From Microbacterium sp. SLBN-146 (GTDB lineage: Bacteria; Actinomycetota; Actinomycetes; Actinomycetales; Microbacteriaceae), in contig NZ_VFMR01000001.1 in the NCBI RefSeq assembly GCF_006715145.1, forward strand, positions 3,472,001 through 3,536,000: a stretch of 64,000 nucleotides of DNA. The letters are read 5' to 3'. Under the pieces are notes generated by a model. That model saw only the letters and a list, made by a program, of their open reading frames with translations, searched no databases and was not told the origin of the DNA. Position numbers and translations under genes: made by a program. Of this stretch, positions 49,025 through 60,631 are shown piece after piece (within the stretch, counting starts at the first letter, position 1; every line of letters starts with the position of its first letter).

Positions 49025-51038
49025 CTTCAACCTCCTCGCGGTATCTCTTGATCTCTCTGTAGTGACGAAGTCGCCAGATCCACGCGTGTGTCATACGTGC
49101 AGGTCGATCGAGGGGCCGCAGTGCTGCCGCCAGTTTCGGGTGATTGAGCTTGAGGTAGACCCGGGTCAGTGCGACGATCCCCCCGTGCCCCAGCCAGCCC
49201 GCGCGGTGGAGGAACTGGATCTGATCTATGGGGTAGCCCGGCATCGTGGCGCCCATCTGGTCGAGTTTGAAGTCCAGCGCCGCGTGACTGATCGCCGTGT
49301 GCTCTGTCGTGGAGATGGTGCGGGTGTGGTAGCCGCTCTCGGCGGCTGCATAGGCGATGAGCCGCTCTTGCACGTGCGCAAGGCTGCCGTCCATGTGCTT
49401 GTTCGGCGCGGCGTACTCTTCGTACTTCCACTCTCGATCCGTGAGGACCTTGAGCGCCTCCGGTCGCGCGAACCAGAAGCAACCGTAGGGGGCCAACGGC
49501 GAGATCTCGTCGAAGGGCACCTTGATTCCGAGTTCCTCCGCGAGCTTCTCCGCGGGCACCTTGTTCGCGTACCACCCTCGGCCCATCGTCGGGTAGCCGA
49601 TGTGGATCATCGGCGGGAAGGCCAGTCCCAGACCGCGCTCCTTCTGGAAGAGCGCCACGGCGTTGGCCGCATATCCCGGCGAGTGCAACACGTTGTCGAG
49701 CTGCTGGTACTTGAAGTAGCGACCGTGGTTGAAGGAGTCCTGCACGGTCTTCTTGGAGTGGATCTTGACGATGAGGTCGTACCGCCCGACCTCGAGGACG
49801 TCCCGGCACGCGATGAAGAAGGCCGAGAGATCACGACCGCGATTGGACGGGAGGACGCGGATCTCGGAGTGTCCCACTTTTTCATCGGCCCGCCGGTCGA
49901 GCACGTGGCGGATCGCGTCCGCCTTCGTCTGATCCGTCGTCGTGATGTAGAGGTCGAAGGTGTCCGGCAGCATGATGAGCCGATCCATCAGCTCGTCCGT
50001 CATGTCGTCGTAGAAGATGTGCACGACCGCCGCCATACGCAGGGGTTTCGACGCGTCGTATGACACGTCGACGTCTGGCAACACTTCCATCATCGAGGCA
50101 TCGGCGTACAGCGACTTGGGAGGCGAGTTCTTCGCGAGATTCTGGAACATCATCTCGACGGGGTACCCGTACCCCGCCGCCTTCTCGATCGTCCAGCGAC
50201 CGATGACGGCATGCTGATCGAGGTATGGCGGGTAATGGAAGAACGCGCGACGTTTGAGCGCGGGGCAGCCGTCATCGATCAGCAGATCGGCGTTGAAGAG
50301 CGCAGGGTGCCGCGACGGGTAGTCCTCCCACGAGTAGGCGACACCGTCGATGAACCCGAGTTCCTCGAAGTGGTGGGTGAATCGCGTCTCGTGATTGAGG
50401 ATCGAGTCGACGTAGGTCGTGATCATGGGCATCGTGTCCCAGTAATCGCGAAAGTGAGGACTGGTGAACATCGCCCGGCGGACGGCGATCCAATGCGACT
50501 GGATGTGCCGGTGCATCTCCCCCGTCCGGGTATACGGGTTCGGCTTCTCGCCGGGATAGTCCGTCATTCCCCAGAAGTGCACACGTTCGGCGTCCATGCG
50601 CTCGAACAACGGCGCGAAAGAGCGCACAGGCCCGAACCACGTGTAGTTCATCAGGATGAGTTCGTCGTACTCGGCGAGGCGATCCGCGCCGAACTCCGCC
50701 ATGGCTTCTTTGTAGCCCCACACGTCGAACCCGATGTTCTCTCGCACCCACACCGTGTCGGCGACGGACTCCAGTCGGGCGTGGCCCGCATCGGTGAGCT
50801 GCCCGTTGACGACGACGAAGATGTGTTCTGCGAAGGGCCGGAGTTGGGACAGCTTGTAAACGATGTAGTCGTCGACATCCCCGCGGGTGTCGTGCAGGAG
50901 ATAGAAGACGACCCGCCGCCCGTCCTGCGGGAAGGGAATCGGATCCGCCACCTCGGCGCGCTGTTCGATATGCAAAAAGCTCACTCCTCGATACGGCGGT
51001 CTTGTCGCGCGCAAATCGAAATGCAGCGGTGCTTTCAC
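48987..51038 (-). CDS. rgpF: Rhamnan synthesis protein F-like glycosyltransferase
   Basis: A 683-residue protein matching the RgpF family. The N-terminal half contains VVFYLLHDTRGDVDDYIVYK and ENIGFDVWGYKEAM, and the second half has the paired motifs NRGRDLSAFFIA and LIVKIHSKKT typical of RgpF. In streptococci RgpF adds or extends rhamnose-containing side chains of wall polysaccharide. Its rhamnose donor would come from the rml genes immediately beyond it. It starts 26 bp downstream of the rmlA stop, on the same strand. Confidence 0.9.
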   Translation of the reverse strand: MKAPLHFDLRATRPPYRGVSFLHIEQRAEVADPIPFPQDGRRVVFYLLHDTRGDVDDYIVYKLSQLRPFAEHIFVVVNGQLTDAGHARLESVADTVWVRENIGFDVWGYKEAMAEFGADRLAEYDELILMNYTWFGPVRSFAPLFERMDAERVHFWGMTDYPGEKPNPYTRTGEMHRHIQSHWIAVRRAMFTSPHFRDYWDTMPMITTYVDSILNHETRFTHHFEELGFIDGVAYSWEDYPSRHPALFNADLLIDDGCPALKRRAFFHYPPYLDQHAVIGRWTIEKAAGYGYPVEMMFQNLAKNSPPKSLYADASMMEVLPDVDVSYDASKPLRMAAVVHIFYDDMTDELMDRLIMLPDTFDLYITTTDQTKADAIRHVLDRRADEKVGHSEIRVLPSNRGRDLSAFFIACRDVLEVGRYDLIVKIHSKKTVQDSFNHGRYFKYQQLDNVLHSPGYAANAVALFQKERGLGLAFPPMIHIGYPTMGRGWYANKVPAEKLAEELGIKVPFDEISPLAPYGCFWFARPEALKVLTDREWKYEEYAAPNKHMDGSLAHVQERLIAYAAAESGYHTRTISTTEHTAISHAALDFKLDQMGATMPGYPIDQIQFLHRAGWLGHGGIVALTRVYLKLNHPKLAAALRPLDRPARMTHAWIWRLRHYREIKRYREEVEGDLTEGELRPAE

Positions 51039-51064
51039 CGCCGACCAAAGGGGATTCTACCCGT

Positions 51065-53032
<1,968 letters not shown>

Positions 53033-53034
53033 CG

Positions 53035-53592
53035 ATGGAGTACGGCAAAGCGCTCGCAGCTCACGAGACGACAATTCCCGGCCTTATCCTGTTCGACATC
53101 CCGGTTCACGGCGACAATCGCGGGTGGTTCAAGGAGAACTGGCAACGCGAGAAGATGACGGACCTCGGGCTGCCCGATCTCGGTCCCGTCCAGAACAACA
53201 TCTCGTTCAACCGCAACGTGGGCACGACCCGTGGCATCCACGCGGAGCCGTGGGACAAGTTCATCTCGGTGGCCACCGGTCGGGTGTTCGGTGCCTGGGT
53301 GGATCTCCGCGAGGGCGAGGGATTCGGTCGGCTCTTCACCGCCGAGATCGACCCTTCGACGGCCATCTTCGTGCCGAGCGGCGTCGGCAACGCGTTCCAG
53401 ACGCTCGAGCCCGACACGGCGTACACGTATCTCGTGAACGACCACTGGACGCCCGACGCCCACTACACGTTCCTCAACCTCGCTGACGAGACGACGGCGG
53501 TGCCGTGGCCGATCTCGCTCGATCGGGCCGACCTGTCCGAGAAGGACCGTCAGCACCCACGACTCGCTGACGTCGTTCCCATTGCGTCCTGA
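53035..53592 (+). CDS. rmlC: dTDP-4-dehydrorhamnose 3,5-epimerase-like protein
   Basis: A 185-residue cupin with RGIHAEPWDKFISV (catalytic His region, about 64-77), VFGAWVDLREGEGFG and VPSGVGNAFQTLE. The usual HYQ after the catalytic His is HAE, as in actinobacterial RmlC proteins that are fused to RmlD. Here the protein ends at HPRLADVVPIAS, the point where the RmlD half normally begins. So this is an RmlC without its reductase. The ATG at 53035 is 2 bp after the rmlB stop. Confidence 0.9.
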   Translation: MEYGKALAAHETTIPGLILFDIPVHGDNRGWFKENWQREKMTDLGLPDLGPVQNNISFNRNVGTTRGIHAEPWDKFISVATGRVFGAWVDLREGEGFGRLFTAEIDPSTAIFVPSGVGNAFQTLEPDTAYTYLVNDHWTPDAHYTFLNLADETTAVPWPISLDRADLSEKDRQHPRLADVVPIAS

Positions 53593-53626
53593 TCCTCCGA
53601 TTCTCGACCTGTAGGAGCCATCACTC

Positions 53627-54763
53627 ATGCCCGAGCACGTCCTCATCACCGGCGGCGCCGGGTTCATCGGATCCGCGCTCGCGCGGAGGCTGGCAGATTC
53701 GAATCATCGGGTCACCGTCCTCGATTCCCTGGTCGCGCAGGTGCACGGGGACGAGCCTCGGACGACGTCTCCTCTCCTCCGCTCGCTCGACGGAATCGCC
53801 GACGTGCGCATCGGCACCGTCACGTCGGTGGAGGACCTTCGCTCATCGCTCGACGGCGTGACCGTAGTCGTGCATCTCGCGGCGGAGACCGGCACCGGGC
53901 AGTCGATGTACGAGATCGACCGCTACGTCGACACGAACGTGGGCGGCACGGCGAAACTCCTCAACATCCTGACGAATGAGCCGCACACCGTCCGGCGCAT
54001 CGTGGTCGCGTCCTCGCGTTCGATCTATGGCGAAGGCGCCTACCGCACCGCGTCGGGTGACGTCGTATTCCCCCCGCACCGCTCGGCCGACGATATGGCG
54101 GGCGGCGATTTCGACGTCCACATGAACGGGCACGACGAGCTCACGCTCATCCCCACCCCCGAGACGGCGCTCCTCCACCCGTCATCCGTCTACGGGATCA
54201 CGAAGCAGTCTCAAGAGGCGCTGATCATGACGACGGCGCCGACCATCGGCATCGAGCCGGTCGCGCTGCGGTACCAGAACGTCTATGGGCCGGGCCAGTC
54301 GCTGAAGAACCCCTACACCGGGATCCTCTCGATCTTCTCGACGCTCATCAGGCAGGGGAAGTCGATCAACATCTTCGAGGACGGCCAAGAGAGTCGCGAC
54401 TTCGTCTATATCGACGATGTCGTCGAAGCGACGTTCCTCGCGTGCGTGGCTTCCGACGCCGGAGGCACGGTGGCCAACATCGGATCCGGCGTGCAGACGA
54501 CCGTCGTCGACGTCGTGGACGCGCTGTTCCGCGCGTTCGACACGACGGTACCCGTGACGATCTCGGGCAACTTCCGCCTCGGCGACATCCGCCACAACGT
54601 CGCAGACACGACCCGCGCACGCGAACTCCTAGGATTCGAGGCGCGCGTCCCGTTCGAAGACGGCATCGAACGATTCGTCGCGTGGGTGCAGTCCGAGCCG
54701 CTCGAAACCGACGGCTACGAGCGGTCGCTCGCCGAGATGGCGGAACGCAAGCTCCTCAAGTAG
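53627..54763 (+). CDS. Sugar-nucleotide epimerase, probable dTDP-L-rhamnose 4-epimerase
   Basis: A 378-residue extended SDR with [16 protein letters not shown] (7-22), an internal insert (about 150-185), the catalytic pair in SSVYGITK, LRYQNVYGPGQSLKNPYTG and ESRDFVYIDDVVEA. The insert and the YGPGQSLKNPYTG region resemble WbiB-type dTDP-L-rhamnose 4-epimerases, which give dTDP-6-deoxy-L-talose; UDP-glucose 4-epimerase-like activity is an alternative. It follows rmlC by 34 bp. Confidence 0.8.
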   Translation: MPEHVLITGGAGFIGSALARRLADSNHRVTVLDSLVAQVHGDEPRTTSPLLRSLDGIADVRIGTVTSVEDLRSSLDGVTVVVHLAAETGTGQSMYEIDRYVDTNVGGTAKLLNILTNEPHTVRRIVVASSRSIYGEGAYRTASGDVVFPPHRSADDMAGGDFDVHMNGHDELTLIPTPETALLHPSSVYGITKQSQEALIMTTAPTIGIEPVALRYQNVYGPGQSLKNPYTGILSIFSTLIRQGKSINIFEDGQESRDFVYIDDVVEATFLACVASDAGGTVANIGSGVQTTVVDVVDALFRAFDTTVPVTISGNFRLGDIRHNVADTTRARELLGFEARVPFEDGIERFVAWVQSEPLETDGYERSLAEMAERKLLK

Positions 54764-54783
54764 CACAGGAGGCGCACCGAACG

Positions 54784-54825
54784 ACGGCGCCCTTCGATGC
54801 TCCGACGAGCGTCAGAGGGCGCCGT
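54784..54825. terminator. Hairpin between convergent genes
   Basis: ACGGCGCCCT (54784-54793) pairs with AGGGCGCCGT (54816-54825) around an internal GCTC-CGAC-GAGC mini-stem. It is followed by GCGTTTCC and lies between the stops of the epimerase gene and the repeat-protein gene, so it probably serves both. Confidence 0.65.
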
Positions 54826-54838
54826 GCGTTTCCGCGCG

Positions 54839-57800
54839 TCAGCCGAGCGTGCCGTTGGGCACGACCCACACCTTCGACGGCACACCATACGCGGCTGAGA
54901 TCCACGCGCGCGTCGCCTCATCTGCCACGGCGCCGAGACCGCCCGACGCGAGGTACACCTGCGTGTCTGACTGCTCCCGCACGAAGTGCGCGCCTCCCGC
55001 GGTGCCAGCCGAGGGCAGCCCCAGGTTCGCGCGCGGACCGAGCGCCATGAAGGTGTTCGGTGTGTAGGCGGTCTTGTCGACAGCGAGCCAGCCCTCCGTC
55101 GTGAACACATACGACTGGGCGCCCGCAGTCATCCGCGTCGGCAGATCGCGTGGGGCCGTCAGCAGGTCGATCGACGCGGGCGACATCGTCCGAGCCGCTG
55201 CGACGACGGATCCGATTCGGCTCGCGGCGGGAACCGTGAAGGTCACTCCGTCGCCTGTCAGGACACGCACGTCGCCCGCACGGTCGTCATAGACGCCCGG
55301 TGCAACGACGGGAGCTCCGAGACGAATGCCCGCGATGAGCTTCGCCGACACTGACGTCGTCGCACCGCCGATGCCGTAGACAGCCAGCACGCTGGTGTCC
55401 GGCACCTCGCGGCGCGTACCGCCCTGGATCAACCACGCGTAGCCCTCCGGCGACCGGAGGAGGGGCGCGAGGCTCCCGCCATCCGTCAGCGCCGCGATCT
55501 GGGACGCACTGAGAACACGAAGCGTCGCGCAATCTCGGCCGAAGTCGGGCACCGCGCCGCACCCGCTCATCTTGTAGCGTGTCGCACCATCGATGAGGTA
55601 GACCGCGCCCTGTGCGTCCTTGACGACCATATCGTGATTGATCTTTACCCCCGAGAGGGCACCGCTGACGACGGGCCACACCTGCGGGGGGACACCATAG
55701 GCGCGCGTGATCAGCGCGCGCTCTGCGGCGCCGGCCACGGGCTGCGCCGCACCGCTGGACACGAGGTACTCCTGACCGCTCGCGTCGTCCCTGATGAAGT
55801 GCGGACGCTGTTCGTTCGCCGCGACCACGATGCCCTGGTGTGCCTGCGAGGAGAGCGCCGCGAACAGCCCGTCACCGCCGTAGGCCGCCGCCGACACTTC
55901 GAGCCAGCCTTCGCGCGTGAGCACGAACGATCGGCCGTCGCTGCGGAGCCGGGTCGGCATCGCCCCGTCCACCGTGATCTTCGTGAAGCTCGCCCGGGTG
56001 AGTGCGCGAACGGAACCCGCCACGACACCGACCGCCTGCTCGGCCGTCAGAGTGAACTCGCCGGCGCGGTTGGCCACGATCCGCCCCGCTCCTCCGTCCG
56101 AGTACACGCCGGTGGCGAGGACCGGCTCGCCCACGGGAAGTTTGTCGGCCGTCGCGGCCGAGACCGCACTCGGGGCGGACGAAATGCCATAGACCGCGAG
56201 GATCGCAGGATCCAGAACCTGACGCATCACGCCGTTCTGCGGGAGCCACGTCGTCCCCGCGGGTGTGCGAACGAGGTCGCGAAGCGTTCCGACGTTCGCG
56301 TAGCCGTTGATCTTGGCGTTGGCGACCAATGGGAGGGATGCACAGTTCCCTCCCCACGCAGCAACCTGCGCACAATCACGCATGCGATACGCGCGCGCAC
56401 CGTCGAGCAGGTACGCGTCGCCCGAGGTGCTCCGCACGAGTCCTTCCGGTGTCGTCGCCTCACCGATCACCCCGTCGAGGACGATCCAGACGCGCGAGCC
56501 GACGCCGTACGTGCGTGTAATCCACGCCTGGTCCGCGGACGATACGGCTTGGACCGTGCCTCCCGAGACGAGATACGCCTGGTCCGATGAGCGTTCGCGG
56601 ATGAAGTGGGGGCCGGACACCCGCCCGGCGGACGCGAGACCTGAGGCCGCGCCGGCGGGAAGCGATGCGAACCCGAGACTCGCCGGGTAGTCAGACACGG
56701 CCACCTCGATCCAGCCATCCTCACTCATGACGAATGAGCGCCCGCTCGACGTCATTCGCACCGGCATGTTCTCCGACGCCCGCAGGAACGCCAGGGACTC
56801 GTCGGTGAGCCGCGAGGCCCCGCGCGCGAGAGCCGTGTCGCCGGCGGCGGCGGGCAGAAGGTAAGTACCGGCATCTGTTCGCAGCCGGAAGTCAGCCGAC
56901 GACCCGCGGTAGACACCGACTCCGACCACCGGGGCGGCCGTGGCGTACCCGGACAGCATCGTCGGCGAGATGCTCGACGACAGCGCGGGGATCCCGAAAC
57001 GCGGCAGGATGCCGAGATCGACGACCTGACGCTTGGAGCCGCCTTGAATCAGGTATGACTGGCCGTCGGCGCTCACCGTACGTTCGAGCCAGCCACCGTC
57101 GCGGTAGCGCGCGACCTGTCCATCACTTGCCAGCGGAAGCGCGCCATAATCCCACCCGAAGTCGGCAACCTGGTTCACGTCACGGGCGCGCAGCCGAGCG
57201 CCGCTGTCGAGCAGATAGACGGCGCCACTATCCGTCCGTACCGCGCGCGCGGCATTCCCGCGATCTTGGAAGGCGTCGAGCTGCGCCCGGGTGACCTCTC
57301 GCAGGGCAGAAATCCACTGGAACTGGGCGGCGATCTCCGCCGTCGCAAGCTTCCATCGCCCACCCATGCTGACGATGTATCGCTCAGACGTCCCCGACAC
57401 CTGCAGAAGCTGCAGCATCTCGCCCTGTACCGAGCCGAACCAGTCCGTGAAGTAGTTGTAGAAGTTGCGGTTGCCGTACGACGAGCATGGATCGTTCGCC
57501 GCCGCGTATCCGGCCGCGAGCGCGGCCGCGTTGGGCTGATACGGCGTGTAGTAGTAGAGTGCCGCCGTCGCCTTGTTCTGGATGTAGACGGGCGTCGATC
57601 CGCAGGCAGCGTTGGGGTGGAACCGCACGTTCCACGTCTTGCCCGGCGCGTACCACGTGAAGTACTGACTCGTGCCGGGCGGGTTGCCGTACCGCTTCAG
57701 CTGCCAGGCCGCGCCGTAGACCTGATTGAAGAACCCGTAGTAGCGCGTGTCGCATGCCGCGGTGTCGGGGCACCCCTGCCCCATCGCGATGGTGTAGCGG

Positions 57801-58306
57801 CTCGTGCTGGGCCACGTGTGGGTCACGAGACCCTGCTCCTTCTGCAGCGTCACGAGGATCGCCTGGGGGTTGATCCCGCACGCCTGCGCCACCCGGTAGA
57901 TGATGGTCGACGCGCGTTCGCGGCCTCCCCCGGGGTAAGCCGCGCACATCGCGTCGGCGTTCGTGGCGCGGGTGGTGTCGTACCAGTCCTTGAGGCATGT
58001 GTACCCGGACTGGCACGAGGGGACCTTCGACTGCAGGAAGGTCTGGATCTGCGCTTCCGACATCGTCCCGCTGTTGTAGAACACCTCATCGCTGATGATG
58101 TTGCCGGGCCGGAACTGCGACAGATCGGCCGTCTTCACCGGCGAACCCAGGGCGTTCGCACTGAGCGCGGTATCGACCGGGCCGGCAGGCGCGGCCGTCG
58201 CGGCAGGTGCCACAAGCAGTCCGGCGAGGAGGGCCACGGACGAGGCGATGACGGTCACGGTACGACCGAGCTGCGCACGGATGAGCGACACACGAGAGGG
58301 ACTCAT
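54839..58306 (-). CDS. Large secreted protein: lysozyme-like domain plus three 270-residue repeats
   Basis: A 1155-residue protein. A signal peptide (about 1-39, cleavage near ATAAP) is followed by a globular domain (about 60-300) with several Cys residues and ILVTLQKEQGLVTHTWP (about 150-166), where the Glu could be catalytic in a lysozyme/lytic-transglycosylase-like fold. From about 345 to the C-terminus come three tandem copies of a 268-271-residue module, marked by YLLDSGA (364), YLLDGAR (632) and YLIDGAT (903) and ending VW-x-V (about 607, 877 and 1147). It is probably a wall-associated hydrolase or glycan-binding protein. The ATG at 58306 gives the signal peptide; frames from 58384 do not. 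Confidence 0.8.
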   Translation of the reverse strand: MSPSRVSLIRAQLGRTVTVIASSVALLAGLLVAPAATAAPAGPVDTALSANALGSPVKTADLSQFRPGNIISDEVFYNSGTMSEAQIQTFLQSKVPSCQSGYTCLKDWYDTTRATNADAMCAAYPGGGRERASTIIYRVAQACGINPQAILVTLQKEQGLVTHTWPSTSRYTIAMGQGCPDTAACDTRYYGFFNQVYGAAWQLKRYGNPPGTSQYFTWYAPGKTWNVRFHPNAACGSTPVYIQNKATAALYYYTPYQPNAAALAAGYAAANDPCSSYGNRNFYNYFTDWFGSVQGEMLQLLQVSGTSERYIVSMGGRWKLATAEIAAQFQWISALREVTRAQLDAFQDRGNAARAVRTDSGAVYLLDSGARLRARDVNQVADFGWDYGALPLASDGQVARYRDGGWLERTVSADGQSYLIQGGSKRQVVDLGILPRFGIPALSSSISPTMLSGYATAAPVVGVGVYRGSSADFRLRTDAGTYLLPAAAGDTALARGASRLTDESLAFLRASENMPVRMTSSGRSFVMSEDGWIEVAVSDYPASLGFASLPAGAASGLASAGRVSGPHFIRERSSDQAYLVSGGTVQAVSSADQAWITRTYGVGSRVWIVLDGVIGEATTPEGLVRSTSGDAYLLDGARAYRMRDCAQVAAWGGNCASLPLVANAKINGYANVGTLRDLVRTPAGTTWLPQNGVMRQVLDPAILAVYGISSAPSAVSAATADKLPVGEPVLATGVYSDGGAGRIVANRAGEFTLTAEQAVGVVAGSVRALTRASFTKITVDGAMPTRLRSDGRSFVLTREGWLEVSAAAYGGDGLFAALSSQAHQGIVVAANEQRPHFIRDDASGQEYLVSSGAAQPVAGAAERALITRAYGVPPQVWPVVSGALSGVKINHDMVVKDAQGAVYLIDGATRYKMSGCGAVPDFGRDCATLRVLSASQIAALTDGGSLAPLLRSPEGYAWLIQGGTRREVPDTSVLAVYGIGGATTSVSAKLIAGIRLGAPVVAPGVYDDRAGDVRVLTGDGVTFTVPAASRIGSVVAAARTMSPASIDLLTAPRDLPTRMTAGAQSYVFTTEGWLAVDKTAYTPNTFMALGPRANLGLPSAGTAGGAHFVREQSDTQVYLASGGLGAVADEATRAWISAAYGVPSKVWVVPNGTLG

Positions 58307-58419
58307 GTGAACAGTGTGACTGAAGTTGCGCCTGAGTACCACCTCTCGCCACGAGTTGACTACAGCGACGCGCCGAAGTCGCACATCTCACAGGGAGGTG
58401 TGCGTCGAGGTGCGCGCCG

Positions 58420-59415
58420 TCAGAAGGAGCGCCGCGTGAGGCCGCGGGGCCGGAGAGCATCCTGATCGGACGCGCCCGGCCAGGGCATCACGAACAGGGC
58501 ATCGACGACGGCGAAGCGGCGCAGCCAAACCAGAGCGGCGCCCACGACGAGCGGCGCGAGAACGCCGAGTCCTACGTGGAGCTGCCAATCCCACAGCCAG
58601 GCCGCTCCCAGCAGGCTCGTCACGATGATCTGGATGGGGTAGTGGACGAGGTAGAAGACGACCGAGTTGCGCCCGAGGTACCGCAGAGGCCCAGTCCACC
58701 GATCGGCGATCTTGCGCGCGAGCAGGATGAGTCCCCCCACGCCGAGGATCGTCGCGGGCGCGTAGATGAGCTCTTCATTGCGCAGCGGGATGAGGAAGAC
58801 GACACCGCGCTCCTGCAGCACGTATGCCGCCGACAGTGCGAGCGTCACGACCAGCGCGGCCACGGTCACCTTCGGACTGTCGAACCGGCGCAAGGAAGCC
58901 CGATAGGTCCACAGGGCGTGGCCACCGAAGAAGTAACCGGCGTACAGGAAGAATCGCGTCCACTCCGGATCGGGCACGACCGCCGAGATCGCCCAGAGAA
59001 GAAGCGGCGAGAGCCAGGCGGGTACGCGGACGACCACGGGTGCGATCGCGAAGTAGACCGCGAGGAAGAAGATGTACCACAACCAACTTGTGGCGACCCA
59101 GTCCTGCCACGCCGGGAACTGCGGCGGCCAGACGACCAGCCAGTAGATGGCAACCCACACCACGTACGGCCACACCAGTGCTCGGATCTTCCCCAGCGCA
59201 TAAGGCCACGGACGCTTCTTCAGCGCGCGGCTCAGCAGCATTCCCGACAGCGCCATGAGCATCGGCATGCGGTACGGCGTGACGGCGGCGTTCAGATAGT
59301 CGAACACGCGCGGCGACGGGACTCCGGACAAGAGTGCCGGAAGAGCGATCGCGTGTAAAACGACGATGAGCAGGATCGCCACGCCACGGAGCGTGTCCAT
59401 CCATGTGAGTCTCAT
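58420..59415 (-). CDS. Acyltransferase family 3 membrane protein
   Basis: A 331-residue protein with ten or so membrane helices and the family signatures MDTLRGVAILLIVVLHA (conserved His near residue 22) and PMLMALSGMLLSRAL (about 50-64). It is a second, shorter member of the family in this locus and probably acylates an exported glycan or lipid. Two 23-bp direct repeats lie just upstream of its start. Confidence 0.88.
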   Translation of the reverse strand: MRLTWMDTLRGVAILLIVVLHAIALPALLSGVPSPRVFDYLNAAVTPYRMPMLMALSGMLLSRALKKRPWPYALGKIRALVWPYVVWVAIYWLVVWPPQFPAWQDWVATSWLWYIFFLAVYFAIAPVVVRVPAWLSPLLLWAISAVVPDPEWTRFFLYAGYFFGGHALWTYRASLRRFDSPKVTVAALVVTLALSAAYVLQERGVVFLIPLRNEELIYAPATILGVGGLILLARKIADRWTGPLRYLGRNSVVFYLVHYPIQIIVTSLLGAAWLWDWQLHVGLGVLAPLVVGAALVWLRRFAVVDALFVMPWPGASDQDALRPRGLTRRSF

Positions 59416-59421
59416 GGCGTC

Positions 59422-59462
59422 CTTCGGGCAGGTGTCGACAGTCGCTTCGGGCAGGTGTCGAC
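59422..59462. repeat. Two tandem 23-bp direct repeats upstream of the acyltransferase gene
   Basis: CTTCGGGCAGGTGTCGAC occurs at 59422-59439 and again at 59445-59462 (period 23 bp, about two helical turns). The copies lie 7-47 bp upstream of the acyltransferase start at 59415. Each ends in the palindrome GTCGAC. They are a plausible tandem operator. Confidence 0.7.
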
Positions 59463-59515
59463 TATCGAGTTAACTCCCTCAGCAGGCAGAACGCCAAACA
59501 CGCGGGCCGAGAGGT

Positions 59516-60628
59516 TCACAGATCGGCGTGCAGGCCCCAGACCTTGTCGGCCGCCTCGCGCCACGAGAAGACCTTCCCGCGGTCACCCGCCATCACGGCG
59601 AGGCGATCGGCGGATGCCGTCGACGACAGCCCTTCCGAGAGTGCGGCTCCGAGGGCCTCGGCATCCGTGGCATCCACGAGCACTCCCCCGTCGACCACGA
59701 CCTCACGGTGCACGGCGGAGTCCGACGCGATGACCGGCACGCCGAGCGTCAGTGCGTCGACGACGCGCCACGGGAAGCTAGCGCGGCGTGACGGGGCGAC
59801 GAACGCGAGAGCGGCCCCGTACACGGCGGCACGGTCCCCCTGCTCCAGCGCGCCGCGCGCGTGCACGCGACGCTCCGGGATGCCAGCAGCCGACGCGAGG
59901 TCGACGACGGCGGGTTCGAGCCCCTCGGGCACGTCGATGACGACGACAGGCAGATCGATTCCGGATGCCGCGATCCCGGCAAGTCCCGCCGAGAGCTCGT
60001 GCGAGGGCATCGGGCCACCCGACAGCAAGAGGTACCCCTCGGGAACGCTCAGGCCTCGACGTCGTCCGATCTCGTCTCGCGGCACGGCGAAGTCGAGCGG
60101 AGACGCCCCAGAGATGACGCGGAGCCGATCGCCGAGCTTCGGCGCGATCTCCCGCACGCGCTCGGCGAGTGCGTGCGTGGGGACCACGACGGCATCCGCG
60201 AACTTCACCGCACGCTTGAGCATCGCCTTCTGCCACATCGCAGCGCCCCGCGGAAGCTCGGCGCTCGATTCCCACGCACGGACGTCCCACACGGACACGA
60301 CGGTCTGGTCGTTGCCGTGGACGCGGTCGTGGCGGACGAGCGGGGCGAAGAGCGTCGGTGAGTGGATCATGCCGCCGCCGATGCCTGTAGCCACGCCCAT
60401 CTGCAGTGCCGTCGCGAGCTCTCGGCGGGGCAGCGCCGCCCGGTGGACACCGGCCAGACCGGGGACCCCCTCGACCTCGTCCTTGCCCGCAGGCGCGATG
60501 GCCTCGACCTCGCACCCCGCGGGGGTCGCGAGCACGAGGGCGCGCGCGAGTTCGCGCGACGCCTCGACGAGCTCCGGATCCGTCGGCGCGACGAGCTGGT
60601 CGAGCACGACCCGCAACGTGGCGACCAT
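59516..60628 (-). CDS. GT-B family glycosyltransferase
   Basis: The 370-residue GT-B (GT4-like) enzyme has AVVVPTHALAERVREIAP near residue 150, LSGGPMPSHELSAGL near 205, and a C-terminal donor-site region (about 265-315) with SRRASFPWRVVDALTLGVPV, where family GT4 normally has the E-x7-E motif. The ATG at 60628 has GGAGG upstream and starts 3 bp after the LCP stop, so it is transcribed with the LCP gene. Confidence 0.85.
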   Translation of the reverse strand: MVATLRVVLDQLVAPTDPELVEASRELARALVLATPAGCEVEAIAPAGKDEVEGVPGLAGVHRAALPRRELATALQMGVATGIGGGMIHSPTLFAPLVRHDRVHGNDQTVVSVWDVRAWESSAELPRGAAMWQKAMLKRAVKFADAVVVPTHALAERVREIAPKLGDRLRVISGASPLDFAVPRDEIGRRRGLSVPEGYLLLSGGPMPSHELSAGLAGIAASGIDLPVVVIDVPEGLEPAVVDLASAAGIPERRVHARGALEQGDRAAVYGAALAFVAPSRRASFPWRVVDALTLGVPVIASDSAVHREVVVDGGVLVDATDAEALGAALSEGLSSTASADRLAVMAGDRGKVFSWREAADKVWGLHADL

Positions 60629-60631
60629 GGC

